A DNA stretch of 64,000 bases from Platanthera guangdongensis (lineage: Eukaryota > Streptophyta > Magnoliopsida > Asparagales > Orchidaceae): NCBI GenBank assembly GCA_039583875.1, contig CM077164.1:65999628-66063627 (forward strand), written 5' to 3'. The notes under the pieces were generated by a model, which made no database searches, was not told the origin of the DNA, and worked only from the letters and a program-made list of their open reading frames with translations. Every line of letters starts with the position of its first letter. The stretch's first letter is position 1. Both the position numbers and the translations under genes were made by a program. Below, in pieces: positions 23,114 to 33,301 of this stretch.

Positions 23114-24204
23114 TATACTTAGAAACGTTTTCTGTATTTCCTTAACCTGCACATGAAAACTCAACACAACATCAAATACACCTTGATGAATATCATTGAG
23201 TTAGATAAGGCTTCTCCAAGTCTGGTACACATTTTCCAATGTATCCAACAATCTCCTCCTATTTGGAGAAGTCATAACCCTTAGTCAATGATCTACATCA
23301 CTTTATAATAAAACACAAAATATGATGTATAAAAGCATTATTGGACAGGGTAACATATAAACAATCATTGCATGTAACAATATTATCACAGAATATGTTA
23401 TAACACAATGAATATGCATGATAAGTTTCTAAGTATTCAATACTAAACCAAGGAACTCTATGAATATATGTTCAGAATAACCATGATTTAGTCCAAAAAT
23501 TTTACATTAACCAAAACCTAGACCATCTAATTCTAGGATTGATCATGTTCCTTGATAATTATACCTTTTCCAGACTGAACTTAAGCTTGGACACTAACTT
23601 TAGTGTCTTTAGCTGATATCTTCCATTTAAGATCTTTTGCTTGAGCTTCTTCAGCCTTGATCTTTTGCCTTTTAAAATAATGAAAAGGCTTTGTAAAGTA
23701 CTTGCAAGGCTCCACAACATTAGCAGAAAATTTATTTGGTTTTGGGCTAACACTCTCTCCCCCTTTGTCATGCTAAAGAAGTGTATAACCAAGAGTTCTG
23801 AGCCTGCATTAACTAACACTCTCTCCCCCTTTATGACTTCTCTTTCAATAGGGTCTCTTAGGACACCCTTTTGAAACCTTATGTTTGCTGGTTTTCCAGA
23901 ACATAACTTTGCTTTACTGCAATGTCATCTATCTGAGTTTTGGCCTCCTACTGTGGCTTGGCCAAATAGACAACAACATGTACACCCTTTGGAAAGCACT
24001 CAGGCATTTCCATGTAGATTGCAGTTCGTTATGGCTCTCATCTACTTATTTCTCAAGAGCTGCTCTTTGGTCATCCATCTTGACTTACAGTTGCACCAGA
24101 AGTGAACTGAAGTCTACTGGTATAGCTGGAGTTGGTGGAATAGCCTGCAAGGCTTCCTTATAACCTGAACACTAGCCAAAACTGAAAGCACATTGGCCAA
24201 AGAT

Positions 24205-24395
24205 GTGAAAACATTTCGTCGAGCTCCGTTCGACGAATGTTTTCGAAAGTGAATTCGTCGAACTCCATTCGACGAAAATAACTTTACTCACAGAGAGTTC
24301 GTCGAACTCAGTTCGACGAATATCTCTATAACCTTTCACAGTTCGTCGATCTCCATTCAACGAACTTGGAAGAATTCGTCGACCGCAGACAGGAA
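24205..24395. repeat. TTCGTCGA palindrome array in S1 3' region
   Basis: About five units of the form TTCGTCGAACTCxxTTCGACGAA. The core is the same as in the arrays of S2 and resembles those in L0 and G2. Confidence 0.85.
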
Positions 24396-25159
24396 TCAAG
24401 CTAAGTCTTCTCCATTTATCATACCAAGCTGATTTATGAAGAACAGATGATTCCTCTACTTATCTTTGGAAGGTTCTTCATTCTCATCAGAAGCAGATGA
24501 GCTTGCTATGTCCACTGTATTTTTGGAGTAGATGCCATAATTAGTTTCTCCCCCTTAGTCCTTGCCAGCTCCCCCTCAGTTTTTGCTCCCAGTAAATCAG
24601 GAAATAATGCCTCTTGTTAGCTCTTGTTCATAAACTCCCCCTGAGGATAATGCCTCTTGTGGAGCTGAAATTGGAGAATGCACATTGTCTCCCCCTTAAT
24701 GAGGCACTACCTGGACGTGATCCAGTTAGATGGTGACTAAAGGAATTTGCTCCTCCACGACTTGACTCTCAGTCACTGTTTCTTGAGCATGAGATTTACT
24801 AATCCTTTCTGCTCCTTCTTCATCTAAGGAAAACAACCATTTCTTCTGAATCACTGGAAGATTCAAGGATCAGGGGGGCTGGTTGTTTCCTTTTCTGAAT
24901 CTGCTTTGTGGGTTTCTGAGGAGTAGAAACATCTTTGATCAGAACTTTAGTCCATCTTGATAGTATTCTCAACTCTGTTCTCCTCATATGACTGATCTTA
25001 GATCCTGAAATCTGATTCATTACATCAAGAATATTCTCAGCCAGCTATTCTTCAGCTGTGTATTGAAGATCTAATCTTGGTTGTGGGATCCTTTCCACAC
25101 CATTGGAGTGCTTCACTTGTCATGGAAGATGATGTTTCATCTTCTTCTTTTACTGTTCT

Positions 25160-25440
25160 ATGTGTCAACATTATTGGGAATATGTCGACACAGATTACTT
25201 AAGTCTTGACAAAGAATAACTCTTCTATGTGTCGACACAGATAATCTTAGGAGTCTACACTAAATCCTGTAGGTCGACACAGATTACTAGATGTGTCGAC
25301 ATCATCTACTAAGTGTCAGGATAGCCATGTGTCGACACCAAATTCTGAGTGTCGACATAACCTTCTGGATGTGTCGACAGAATTTTTCGATGTGTCGACA
25401 CCATCTACTATGTGTCGACATAAATGTCTTTATGTGTCGA
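25160..25440. repeat. Second GTCGAC array of S1, interrupted by G3
   Basis: TGTGTCGACAC-like units repeat as in the S1 LTR. G3 inserted inside one such palindrome, and the array motif GTCGACACA resumes at 49568 after G3. Confidence 0.88.
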
Positions 25441-25856
25441 TGTACAACCCAGTGTCCGACGAGCAAGGTCGCAGGGGAGCTCGGCAACAGCATGCGAGCT
25501 CGGCAGCAGCAGGGGCGAGGCTGAGCTCGGCATCCGTCGGCTGGAGATCGGGAACAGCATCCAAGCGGGCTGCAGCTCGCGCCCTCGCAGTGGAGCTCAG
25601 CGGCAGCGGGCGAGCAGAGCATGCCGAGGTGGCCAGGGGTCCCAGCTCGCCTGGTGGTCAGAGGTACTTTTTACTGTTTTACCCCTGCTGGTCTGCCCAT
25701 AGCCCTTCAAAACAGCGGAGTTTGGCTGTTGGCAGACCCAGCCGAGGGTTTTCTGGTAATTTCAGGTCAGTTATTTTGGTTATTGGCAGTCCGGATTTCA
25801 AAAGCTATAAATAGGACCCAAGGGGTACCCCAGAAAGCAGGTTCTCCCTGTGCTCC
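25441..25856 (+). repeat. G3 5' LTR, left part
   Basis: Matches 48925 onward in the right LTR. It includes a TATAAATAG box at 25806-25814 and is cut by S2 about 50 bp downstream of that box. GCTCC at 25852-25856 is the left S2 target duplication. Confidence 0.95.
25806..25814 (+). promoter_or_regulatory. G3 LTR TATA box
   Basis: TATAAATAG, repeated in the right LTR at 49290-49298. It is a strong match to the plant TATA consensus. Confidence 0.7.
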
Positions 25857-27431
25857 TGTTGGAACACCCTATTACTAATTTGGGTCAGAATCACTATGTC
25901 TCTAGGAACCTTTGTTTGACCTCCTGTATAGCTTAATAGGTCAATTAGAATTGAGTCTAAGGGTTAGTAGTCTAGGTTCGGAAGCTGCCCTGAAGACCAA
26001 GTTTTTCTGTCTGGAGACTAAGTCTGATCGTCGAGCTCAGCACGACGATTCGTCGAACTCAGGTCGACGATCGTCTAGCTCAACTTCAACAGATCGTCAA
26101 GCTCCATTCGACGATCGCTGAGCTCAACTTCAACAGATCGTCGAGCTCCATTCGACGATCGCTGAGCTCAACTTCAACAGATCGTCGAGCTCCATTCGAC
26201 GATCGCTGAGCTCAACTTCTCAATATCGTCGAACTCCATTCGACGATCGGTGAGCTCAGTTCGACGGTTTTGACTCTGCATTGGATCTTTATCTCTGAGC
26301 TCAGTTCGACGATCTTTGAGCTCAGATCGACGATTATTTTGCTGCTTGAGTTTTCCAGTTCGCTGAGCTCAGCTCGACGATAGCAGAGCTCAGGTCGACG
26401 ATTTCAGTTATCTTCCAGAATTCAAATTCAAATCAGACAGGAGTTATTATGCAATTAATTCAGAGATTTGCTAGCCGTTTTCATTTATTTCTGGACCAAG
26501 TTTCAAGGATTCTTTCAAGGAATAATTCTGTGGACTTTCCTCCAGAAGAGTTTTTGCAATTAAGGATGCAATCAATGCAGACCAATGATATTCTATTCTG
26601 GAACAGAGAATAAAAGACTGAATGTTTTTTGAATCAATATATATTAACAAGAAGAGAATACACAACACAGATTATAGAGACTCTTTCAAAATCTTCTGTC
26701 AAAAAGAATTCTGAAGAACACTCATCAAAGAGATCAAGCTTTCAAAATCTCTTCATCTTTCAAAGTGTTCAAGGCCAACATCATTTCAAGACTCCAGACA
26801 CTCAACATTTCAGCCATTGCTGAAACCATCTATTGCTGGAGTTCTACCTTTGAAGGCCTATCACCCTCAGCAAAGCTTTTCTTCCTGAAGATTTCAAGGA
26901 TTCAGGGGGAGCTTTGACATCAATCCACATAGTCTTCTCAGTTGTTTGAGAAAGAGAAGACTGCCATCACTCTCTCACCCCCAGTTTGTAAAGGGTTTCT
27001 CAAACTCCCTTCAAAAGTTTGAATCTGGTTTTTGAGCACCTTGTCAAAAGCTCATTGGTGGCAAGACACCTGATCAAAAAATCTGCTTTGGTTTTTGAGC
27101 ACCTTATCAAAAGCTCATTGGTGCCCAGGACACCTGATCAACTCATCCTGCAGTGGATTCCTACCTAGGGTGGTAGAAGAGTGGATGTACCCAAGTTTGG
27201 GGAACCACTATATTTCCTTGTGTCCTCTGGCTCTGCTTGTTTACTTTTTGTTTCTGGCCTTGATTTGTCTGTGCTTAGTTTTTGCATAGCTTAGTTCTGT
27301 GATTAGATTTATATTTGCTTCCCTGCTCACACTTATTACAACAATTGTTGTAAAAGTTTTTAAAAGTACTAAAACACCATATACTCTATTCACCCCCCCT
27401 CTAGAGTATATCAGATCTAGTTGCACTTTCA
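25857..27431 (+). repeat. S2 5' LTR
   Basis: Begins TGTTGGAACA and ends GCACTTTCA. It contains the TCGTCGA palindrome array (26023-26408) and a C-run hairpin (27379-27411). It lacks the 20 bp after 26583 that is present in the 3' LTR. Confidence 0.96.
26023..26408. repeat. TCGTCGA/GAGCTC palindrome array in S2 5' LTR
   Basis: Tandem units about 46 bp long, ATCGTCGAGCTCCATTCGAC followed by GATCGCTGAGCTCAACTTCA, degrade into single TTCGACGAT units. It lies 167-552 bp from the LTR start, expected U3. Same array at 36173-36556. Confidence 0.93.
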
Positions 27432-27433
27432 AT

Positions 27434-27446
27434 TGGTATCAGAGCC
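27434..27446 (+). promoter_or_regulatory. S2 primer binding site (iMet tRNA)
   Basis: TGGTATCAGAGCC lies two bases after the LTR end, a full match to the plant iMet-tRNA type site. Confidence 0.93.
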
Positions 27447-27564
27447 AGGTTGGTTAAACATATCATACCTGATTGGTTGTACATGCTAACACCTGAACCC
27501 CAAGATCCTAAACTAGATCTGTTTTTCTTTTGTATTTTATTATTAGATTTTGTTTGCACAACTC

Positions 27565-29640
27565 ATGGCCCAAAACAAAGATTATGCTAGCACCAGACCT
27601 CCAGTGTGCAATCTTTCCAAGTTTGCACTTTGGAAAGCAAGGATTAGACTTTACATGAATTCCATTGACGAAGATATTTTCAATTCTGTTTTGACAGTGT
27701 GTCCAAGACCCCCAGAGAGCACAAGCACAAATGCTGTTCCACCTCCATCAGGAACAGATGCTGACATCAAAAAATGGAAAGTAGCTGATGCCAAAGCTAT
27801 GAACATCCTAGCCCAGACAATGTCAGATGACATATTCCAAAAGGTAGCTGAATGCAACTAAGCCAAGGAGATTTGGGACAAGCTCTCAGAAATTGTCTCA
27901 GGCTCAGCTGATGAGAGAAAGGACAGAAGATCCCATCTCATCTCCCAATATGAGAACTTCAAGAAGGAAGAGACTGAGTCAGTGGGAGACATGTACAACA
28001 GATTGAGTCTAATTGTCAGTGAGCTAAGGACATTGAACAAAGAGATTTCTCTGACAGAACTTAATGACAAGATCCTAATGTGCTTCCCCAGCACTTGGGA
28101 TTCAAGAATCTGGCCAATTAAGGATGCCAGAAGTCTAAATGAGATCACCACTGAAGCCTTGTTGGGTAAGCTCAAATCTTATGAGCTACTCATCAAGAAT
28201 AGAGAGGAAGAACAGAAGGCTGCTTCACCAGCCACAAGGAAAGAGAAAACCATAGCCTTCAAGGCAACTAAGGATCTGCCTGAAGATAAGAGCATAGGCA
28301 ATGATGAACTACTCAGCTTGTTGGCCAAAAGATTCGACAAGATGGCCAGAAAGGACTTCAGAAGAAGATCATACAAGGAGCAGGACAAGCCAAGGTATGA
28401 CAAGTCCATTAGCAACAATAAAGACATTATTTGCTTTGGTTGCAGGAAACCAGGGCACATAGTTCCTGACTGTCCAGAGAACAAGACCAAGGACAGAAGG
28501 GACAGAAAAGAAAGAAGAAAGGAGAAAGACTCCAAAAGGAATGGAAATGGCAAGCCCTCTTCAAGCAAAAATAAGCATACAAGAAAAGGGTTTGTTGCTG
28601 AATCCTGGAGTGAGACAGAAGAGGAATCAGAAGCCTCATCCAGCTCCAGTGATGATGAGGATGATGTAGAAGAAAAGGAATTCTGCATGATCGCAATTAA
28701 TGCCTCACAGCACAATTCAGAGGATGAAGAGTCAGAGTCAGACTCAGAAACCCAACCTGAAGAAGATCAGGTAATTAGTTCTTTTGATTTTACTTCAGAA
28801 GATTTTAAATCTGAATTTAAAGCACTGTGTTTAGACCTGCTAAAGTCTGAGAAAGAGATTATCTCTCTCAGAAATCAATTATCTAAACACAATGGTTTAA
28901 AGTCAGAAAACCTCAAACTCTCTCAGGAGTTGGAGAACTGTAGGGAACAGATAGCTACACTGAAAAGTGAGCTCTCTGAGGCCAAGAAGCTTGAAGAATC
29001 CCTTAATGGGAGAAGCATCAAGCTGATGGACATCACAAGCACAGTGAACTCTAGATTCAACAGTACACTGGGCTTGGGTGCTTCATCCAGCCAACCTATA
29101 GTCCTAACAACTCCCATCAAGTTTATTTCTAACAAGGGAAAGGGAGTTGTAGAGGTTGCCAGGAAAAATTCTGATCTGCCTCAAAAACCTGAGTCCCAGC
29201 AAAAATCGTCGAACGGAGATCGACGATCACCGAATGAAGATCGACGATCGCCGAACGCAGCTCGACGACCTCAGGAAAAATCGTCGAACGCAGGTCGACG
29301 ATCTCAGCCAAAGTCGTCGAACGCAGCTCGACGATCTCATATACCTGACCTCAGCCATAGTCGACCGTCGAACGGAGCTCGACGATCTGACCCAAGATCG
29401 TCGAACGCAGCTCCAAGATCGTCGAACAGAGGTCAGAACTCTGGAAACTTTTTCAAAGGCAAATCAAAATTGAATCCTAAGGGTTCTTCATCCCAAACCT
29501 TTAACCCTTATACTGAATGGATTTTACCTCCAAGGAGATATCATCCTGAAGGATATAAGAGTCAGCCAGGGATGTCTTTCATTTCTGAATTTAGAGGTTA
29601 TCAACCTAGGCCCAAGGTAAACTGGGTCAAAAACAAGTAA
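27565..29640 (+). pseudogene. S2 gag with a single in-frame stop
   Basis: ATG at 27565 starts MAQNKDYAS. The frame runs to a TAA at 27859-27861 and resumes at once in the same frame to 29640. Domains: the N-terminal UBN2/Gag-like region (FALWKARIRLYM), the core (EIWDKLSEIV, ISQYENFKKEETESVGDMYNR), a CCHC knuckle CFGCRKPGHIVPDC (28432-28473), an acidic Ser/Glu tract, a coiled coil (about 28800-29020) and a basic region rich in DRRS and AARRS encoded by palindrome repeats. Gag forms particles and binds RNA. The length, about 690 codons, suits Sireviruses. The stop truncates it after about 98 residues. Confidence 0.93.
29206..29430. repeat. TCGTCGAAC palindrome array inside S2 gag coding sequence
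   Basis: About nine units of TCGTCGAACGxAGxTCGACGAT are read in frame as Ser-Ser-Asn-Gly/Ala-x-Arg-Arg-Ser. The DNA motif is that of the LTR array of the same element, although this stretch is translated. Confidence 0.92.
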
Positions 29641-29641
29641 A

Positions 29642-32600
29642 TTGTTTTATGTGCAGATGAAGACCTATCCAACATCTAACCAGCAATGGTACTTGGATAG
29701 TGGGTGCTCTAAGCACATGACAGGGAATAAGGACAACCTCACATCCTTCAGAGCCAAGCTTGGACCCAAAGTTATCTTTGGTGATTCCAACTTTGGACAA
29801 ACTAAAGGATATGGTGCAGTCCAGATTGGTTCAGTAACCTTCAAGAAGGTAGCTTATGTGGAAGGACTGAAGCACAACCTAATCAGCATCAGTCAGCTGT
29901 GTGATGAAGGCTACCAGGTGACCTTCAACAAAACCTTATGCAAAATCAAGTCAGAGGACAACACAACTGTGTTGACAGGTAAAAGGAAAGGTAACATCTA
30001 TTTAGTAGATTTTCTTTCAACTGATATAGATATTTGCCTGTTTAACTCAGTCTGTAGACCAAATGTGTTATGGCATAAGAGATTAGGACACCTAAACCTT
30101 AGAACTATTGTTAGGCTATACAAGGACAACCTTGTTAGAGGACTACCTTCTGGCCCCTACAAGAAGGAAGGACTATGCAAGGCTTGTCAATTAGGCAAGC
30201 AAACTAAAAACAGTTTTAAGTCACTTAATAAGAGTGATTCACCTAGGATATTGTATCTGTTACACATGGATCTATTTGGACCCATCACAGTACAAAGCCT
30301 AGGAGGGAAATCCTACACTTTAGTAATTGTAGATGACTTCTCTAGATTCACTTGGGTGTTCTTTCTAAGGAAGAAGTCTGATAACTTTAAGTGTCTGACA
30401 GAGTTTCTCAAATGTATACAGATTGAGTTCAATACTCACATTGCCTTGATCAGAAGTGATCATGGGACAGAGTTTGATTCTCTTCTTATGCAAGAGTTCT
30501 GTCAGAGTGAAGGGATCAGGCATACTTTCTCAGCTCCTAGAACTCCTCAACAAAATGGGGTAGCTGAAAGGAAAAATAGAACCCTTATTGAATCTGCCAC
30601 TACATTGTTGTCAGATGCTCATTTACCTCTATCCTTTTGGGCAGAGGCAGTGAACACCTCCAACTATGTGCTGAACAGAAGTCTGATACATAAACTGAAG
30701 GGAAAGACTCCCTATGAATTACTCAAAGGGAAGAAACCTAAAGTTGACTATTTTAGAATTTTTGGTTGCATTTGCTATATTCACAATAATGACAAGAAAT
30801 ACTTAGCAAAATTTCAAGCCAAAGCTGATGAAGGAGTGTTTCTGGGATACTCCATGATCAGCAAGGCCTATAGGGTCTATAATAAATCATCTTTGAAAAT
30901 TGAGGAATCTGTTCATATTTCATTTGATGAAACTAACATGTCTTTCAAGGAGAAGATTTCTTCTACCATAGAACCTTTGCAGGAACACTCTCTAGTTGAA
31001 GATATGAACAAGCTACAGGTTGCTCAAGAGGATGAAAGCAGTGAAGATGAAGGGAATGCTCAACACATTGAAGCTCAACTTGAAGAGCCAGTTGTTGTAC
31101 CACAAGAGGAAACAACAACACAGGTTGGTGAACAATCAACACCCCCTGTTGATTTAGTAACATCAAGAGACCATCCAATTACCCAAATAATTGGAGAACT
31201 CTCAGCTGGTGTGCAAACCAGAAATCAGGTCAACCAAAACCTGTTGCACACCTGCTTCCTTTCTCAAATTGAACCTCAGTCCATTCAAGATGCAGAGCAA
31301 GATCCACACTGGATCATTGCAATGCAAGAGGAGTTGCATCAATTTGAGAGGAACAAAGTATGGGAACTAGTGCCAAAGCCTAAGGATCATTCCATTGTTG
31401 GAACAAAATGGGTATTCAGAAACAAACTGGATGATCAAGGAGTAATAATAAGGAACAAGGCAAGGCTAGTTGCCCAGGGATATTCTCAAGAAGAAGGAAT
31501 TGACTACGACCAGACTTTTGCACCTGTTGCAAGATTGGAAGCCATCAGGATATTTCTAGCTTATGCAGCTCACAAAGGCTTCAAAGTCTATCAGATGGAT
31601 GTCAAGAGTGCTTTCTTAAATGAAGACATCAAAGAGGAAGTTTATGTCAGACAACCTCCAGGTTTTATCTCTCCAACTCTTCCTGATTATGTTTTTAGAC
31701 TGAACAAAGCATTATATGGTCTCAAGCAAGCTCCTAGAGCATGGTATGAGACCCTAGCATGCTTTCTCTTGGAAAATGGTTTTATAAGGGGTAGAGTAGA
31801 CCAAACTCTTTTTATTAGAACCCATAAGTCCCATACCCTACTAGTGCAAATTTATGTAGACGATATCATTTTTGGTTCTACTGACTCAAAATTGTGCAGA
31901 AGGTTTTCTAACCTGATGCATTCTAAATTTGAGATGAGTAGCATGGGTGAGCTATCCTTCTTCCTAGGATTGCAAGTCAAACAACATGCTGAAGGCATCT
32001 TTATTTCTCAAACCAAATATACTAATGAACTGGTTAAAAAATTTGGTATGTCTGAGGCATCTTGTATGAAAACACCCATGCCTACCAATGCTGTATTGGA
32101 TGCTGATGAACATGGGAAACCTGTTGATCAGACAGCATATAGAGAAATGATTGGCTCTTTACTGTATCTTACAGCTAGTAGACCAGATATAATGTTTGCT
32201 ACATGTATATGTGCTAGGTTCCAAGTAAGCCCTAGAGAGTCACACCTAACATTAGTAAAGAGAATTCTCAGGTATGTTAAAAGTTGTCCAAATCTAGGTC
32301 TCTGGTATCCAAAAGATTCAGCATTTGATTTAACTGGATTCTCTGATGCTGATTATGCTGGATGCAGAATTGACAGGAAAAGCACCAGTGGAACTTGTCA
32401 GTTCCTTGGTGACAGACTTGTCTCTTGGTTTTGTAAGAAACAAACATCTGTGTCAACCTCAACTGCTGAAGCTGAATATATGGCTGCAAGCAGTTGTTGT
32501 TCACAAATATTGTGGATTCAAAACCAACTCTTAGACTATGGTTACAACTTAGAGAAGTCTAAAATCTTTTGTGACAATACAAGTGCTATTTCTATAGCTC

Positions 32601-32806
32601 AAAATCCAGTCCTCCATAGTAGGACAAAACACATAGAGATAAGGCATCATTTCTTAAGGGATAATGTTGAAAAACACAAAATTGAATTACAATATATCCC
32701 AACTGATTTACAAAGGGGAGATATTTTCACCAAGCCTTTGGATGAAAAGAAACACACTTTCTTCCTAAATCAGTTAGGAATGTTAGATGGAGGAAGCCTT
32801 AAATAA
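29642..32806 (+). CDS. S2 Pol polyprotein (protease, integrase, RT, RNase H)
   Basis: 1054 codons without interruption, in the +1 frame relative to gag and without a close upstream ATG, so it is probably expressed through gag. Protease active site [13 protein letters not shown] (residues about 16-28). Integrase: zinc region [18 protein letters not shown] (about 140-185), core [33 protein letters not shown] (about 205-325). [34 protein letters not shown], catalytic YVDDIIFGS (738-746). RNase [40 protein letters not shown]. Catalytic residues appear intact. If gag were supplied by another copy, this protein could be active. Domain order INT-RT-RH defines Ty1/copia. Confidence 0.95.
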   Translation: MFYVQMKTYPTSNQQWYLDSGCSKHMTGNKDNLTSFRAKLGPKVIFGDSNFGQTKGYGAVQIGSVTFKKVAYVEGLKHNLISISQLCDEGYQVTFNKTLCKIKSEDNTTVLTGKRKGNIYLVDFLSTDIDICLFNSVCRPNVLWHKRLGHLNLRTIVRLYKDNLVRGLPSGPYKKEGLCKACQLGKQTKNSFKSLNKSDSPRILYLLHMDLFGPITVQSLGGKSYTLVIVDDFSRFTWVFFLRKKSDNFKCLTEFLKCIQIEFNTHIALIRSDHGTEFDSLLMQEFCQSEGIRHTFSAPRTPQQNGVAERKNRTLIESATTLLSDAHLPLSFWAEAVNTSNYVLNRSLIHKLKGKTPYELLKGKKPKVDYFRIFGCICYIHNNDKKYLAKFQAKADEGVFLGYSMISKAYRVYNKSSLKIEESVHISFDETNMSFKEKISSTIEPLQEHSLVEDMNKLQVAQEDESSEDEGNAQHIEAQLEEPVVVPQEETTTQVGEQSTPPVDLVTSRDHPITQIIGELSAGVQTRNQVNQNLLHTCFLSQIEPQSIQDAEQDPHWIIAMQEELHQFERNKVWELVPKPKDHSIVGTKWVFRNKLDDQGVIIRNKARLVAQGYSQEEGIDYDQTFAPVARLEAIRIFLAYAAHKGFKVYQMDVKSAFLNEDIKEEVYVRQPPGFISPTLPDYVFRLNKALYGLKQAPRAWYETLACFLLENGFIRGRVDQTLFIRTHKSHTLLVQIYVDDIIFGSTDSKLCRRFSNLMHSKFEMSSMGELSFFLGLQVKQHAEGIFISQTKYTNELVKKFGMSEASCMKTPMPTNAVLDADEHGKPVDQTAYREMIGSLLYLTASRPDIMFATCICARFQVSPRESHLTLVKRILRYVKSCPNLGLWYPKDSAFDLTGFSDADYAGCRIDRKSTSGTCQFLGDRLVSWFCKKQTSVSTSTAEAEYMAASSCCSQILWIQNQLLDYGYNLEKSKIFCDNTSAISIAQNPVLHSRTKHIEIRHHFLRDNVEKHKIELQYIPTDLQRGDIFTKPLDEKKHTFFLNQLGMLDGGSLK

Positions 32807-32894
32807 TCTCCAAGATTTTGAAAGCTAAAAATTGACCAAGACTAGGCAAAAATTCTGATTTTTCTTAGTGTCTAGAATTTTTCTGTTCTCTGAA

Positions 32895-33165
32895 CTGCGC
32901 TCGACGATTTCCCCTAAGATCGTCGAACGGAGATCGACGATTTCCAGAATCGTCGAACTGAGTTCAGCGCCTCTCAGATAGTATGAACTATCTCTTCCGG
33001 TCAACGATCGTCGAACGGCGCTCGACGATTATGTTCACTGAACGATCGTCGAACGGAGCTCGACGCTTTCCAAGATCGTCGAACGGAGATCGACGATGTT
33101 GGAGTCTCTTCAGATTCCTTTAGAAGCCTCGATCGTCGAACTGAGTTCAACGATCTTTCCAATTC
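32895..33165. repeat. Palindrome array between S2 pol and ORF3
   Basis: About eight units of GATCGTCGAACGGAGxTCGACGAT, closely matching those in gag and the LTR. The array ends about 15 bp before a TATA box. Confidence 0.92.
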
Positions 33166-33180
33166 TGCGTCGAACCCTAA

Positions 33181-33188
33181 TATAAAAC
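33181..33188 (+). promoter_or_regulatory. Candidate internal TATA box before S2 ORF3
   Basis: TATAAAAC lies 121 bp upstream of the ORF3 ATG and just after the palindrome array, the same order (array, TATA, gene) seen in several LTRs here. Confidence 0.5.
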
Positions 33189-33301
33189 TCATTTTTTTCG
33201 CCGTCGTTCTCTCTTGCGCCTTCAATTTCTCTGCAAGAACTTTCTTCCCTCCAAACAGTTCTACGCTTGGTCGTTTTGTTTGTTGAATTCTTGCAGGTAC
33301 A

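Larger units (their letters stand above)
21442..23250 (-). repeat. S1 3' LTR (1809 bp)
   Basis: It matches 55063-55825 plus 63607-64000, and the match runs continuously across the S3 insertion point. In sense it begins TGTTGGATACATTGG and ends CTTTCA. It holds the GTCGAC array (U3), a TATA motif (22372-22378), Ser/Pro-poor non-coding repeats of CTACAACTCAG, and a C-run hairpin near its 3' end (21465-21497). Confidence 0.93.
23251..25440 (-). other. S1 3' internal region with polypurine repeats and remnant ORF
   Basis: This lies between the G3 insertion and the 3' LTR. The polypurine tract AGGAGGAGAT (23251-23260 on +: ATCTCCTCCT) abuts the LTR. On minus, GGGGGAG-type tracts recur at about 23757, 23821, 24548, 24569, 24635 and 24689. 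A short Lys/Arg- and Ser-rich frame at 24820-25020 may be the remnant of a third ORF like that of S2, but I cannot align it with confidence. Palindrome arrays lie at 24205-24395 and 25160-25440. Confidence 0.65.

Noticed and set aside
22628..23156. Long ORFs across the GTCGAC array of S1, and CRISPR-like regular repeats
   Set aside because: The repeat lacks stops in several frames at once. Units are imperfect palindromes of uneven spacing in a plant retroelement LTR, with no unique spacers and no cas genes.
28179..28715. 178-codon minus-strand ORF opposite S2 gag
   Set aside because: Complement of the acidic Ser/Glu-rich gag tract; no promoter or domain, unlike the antisense genes of G3.
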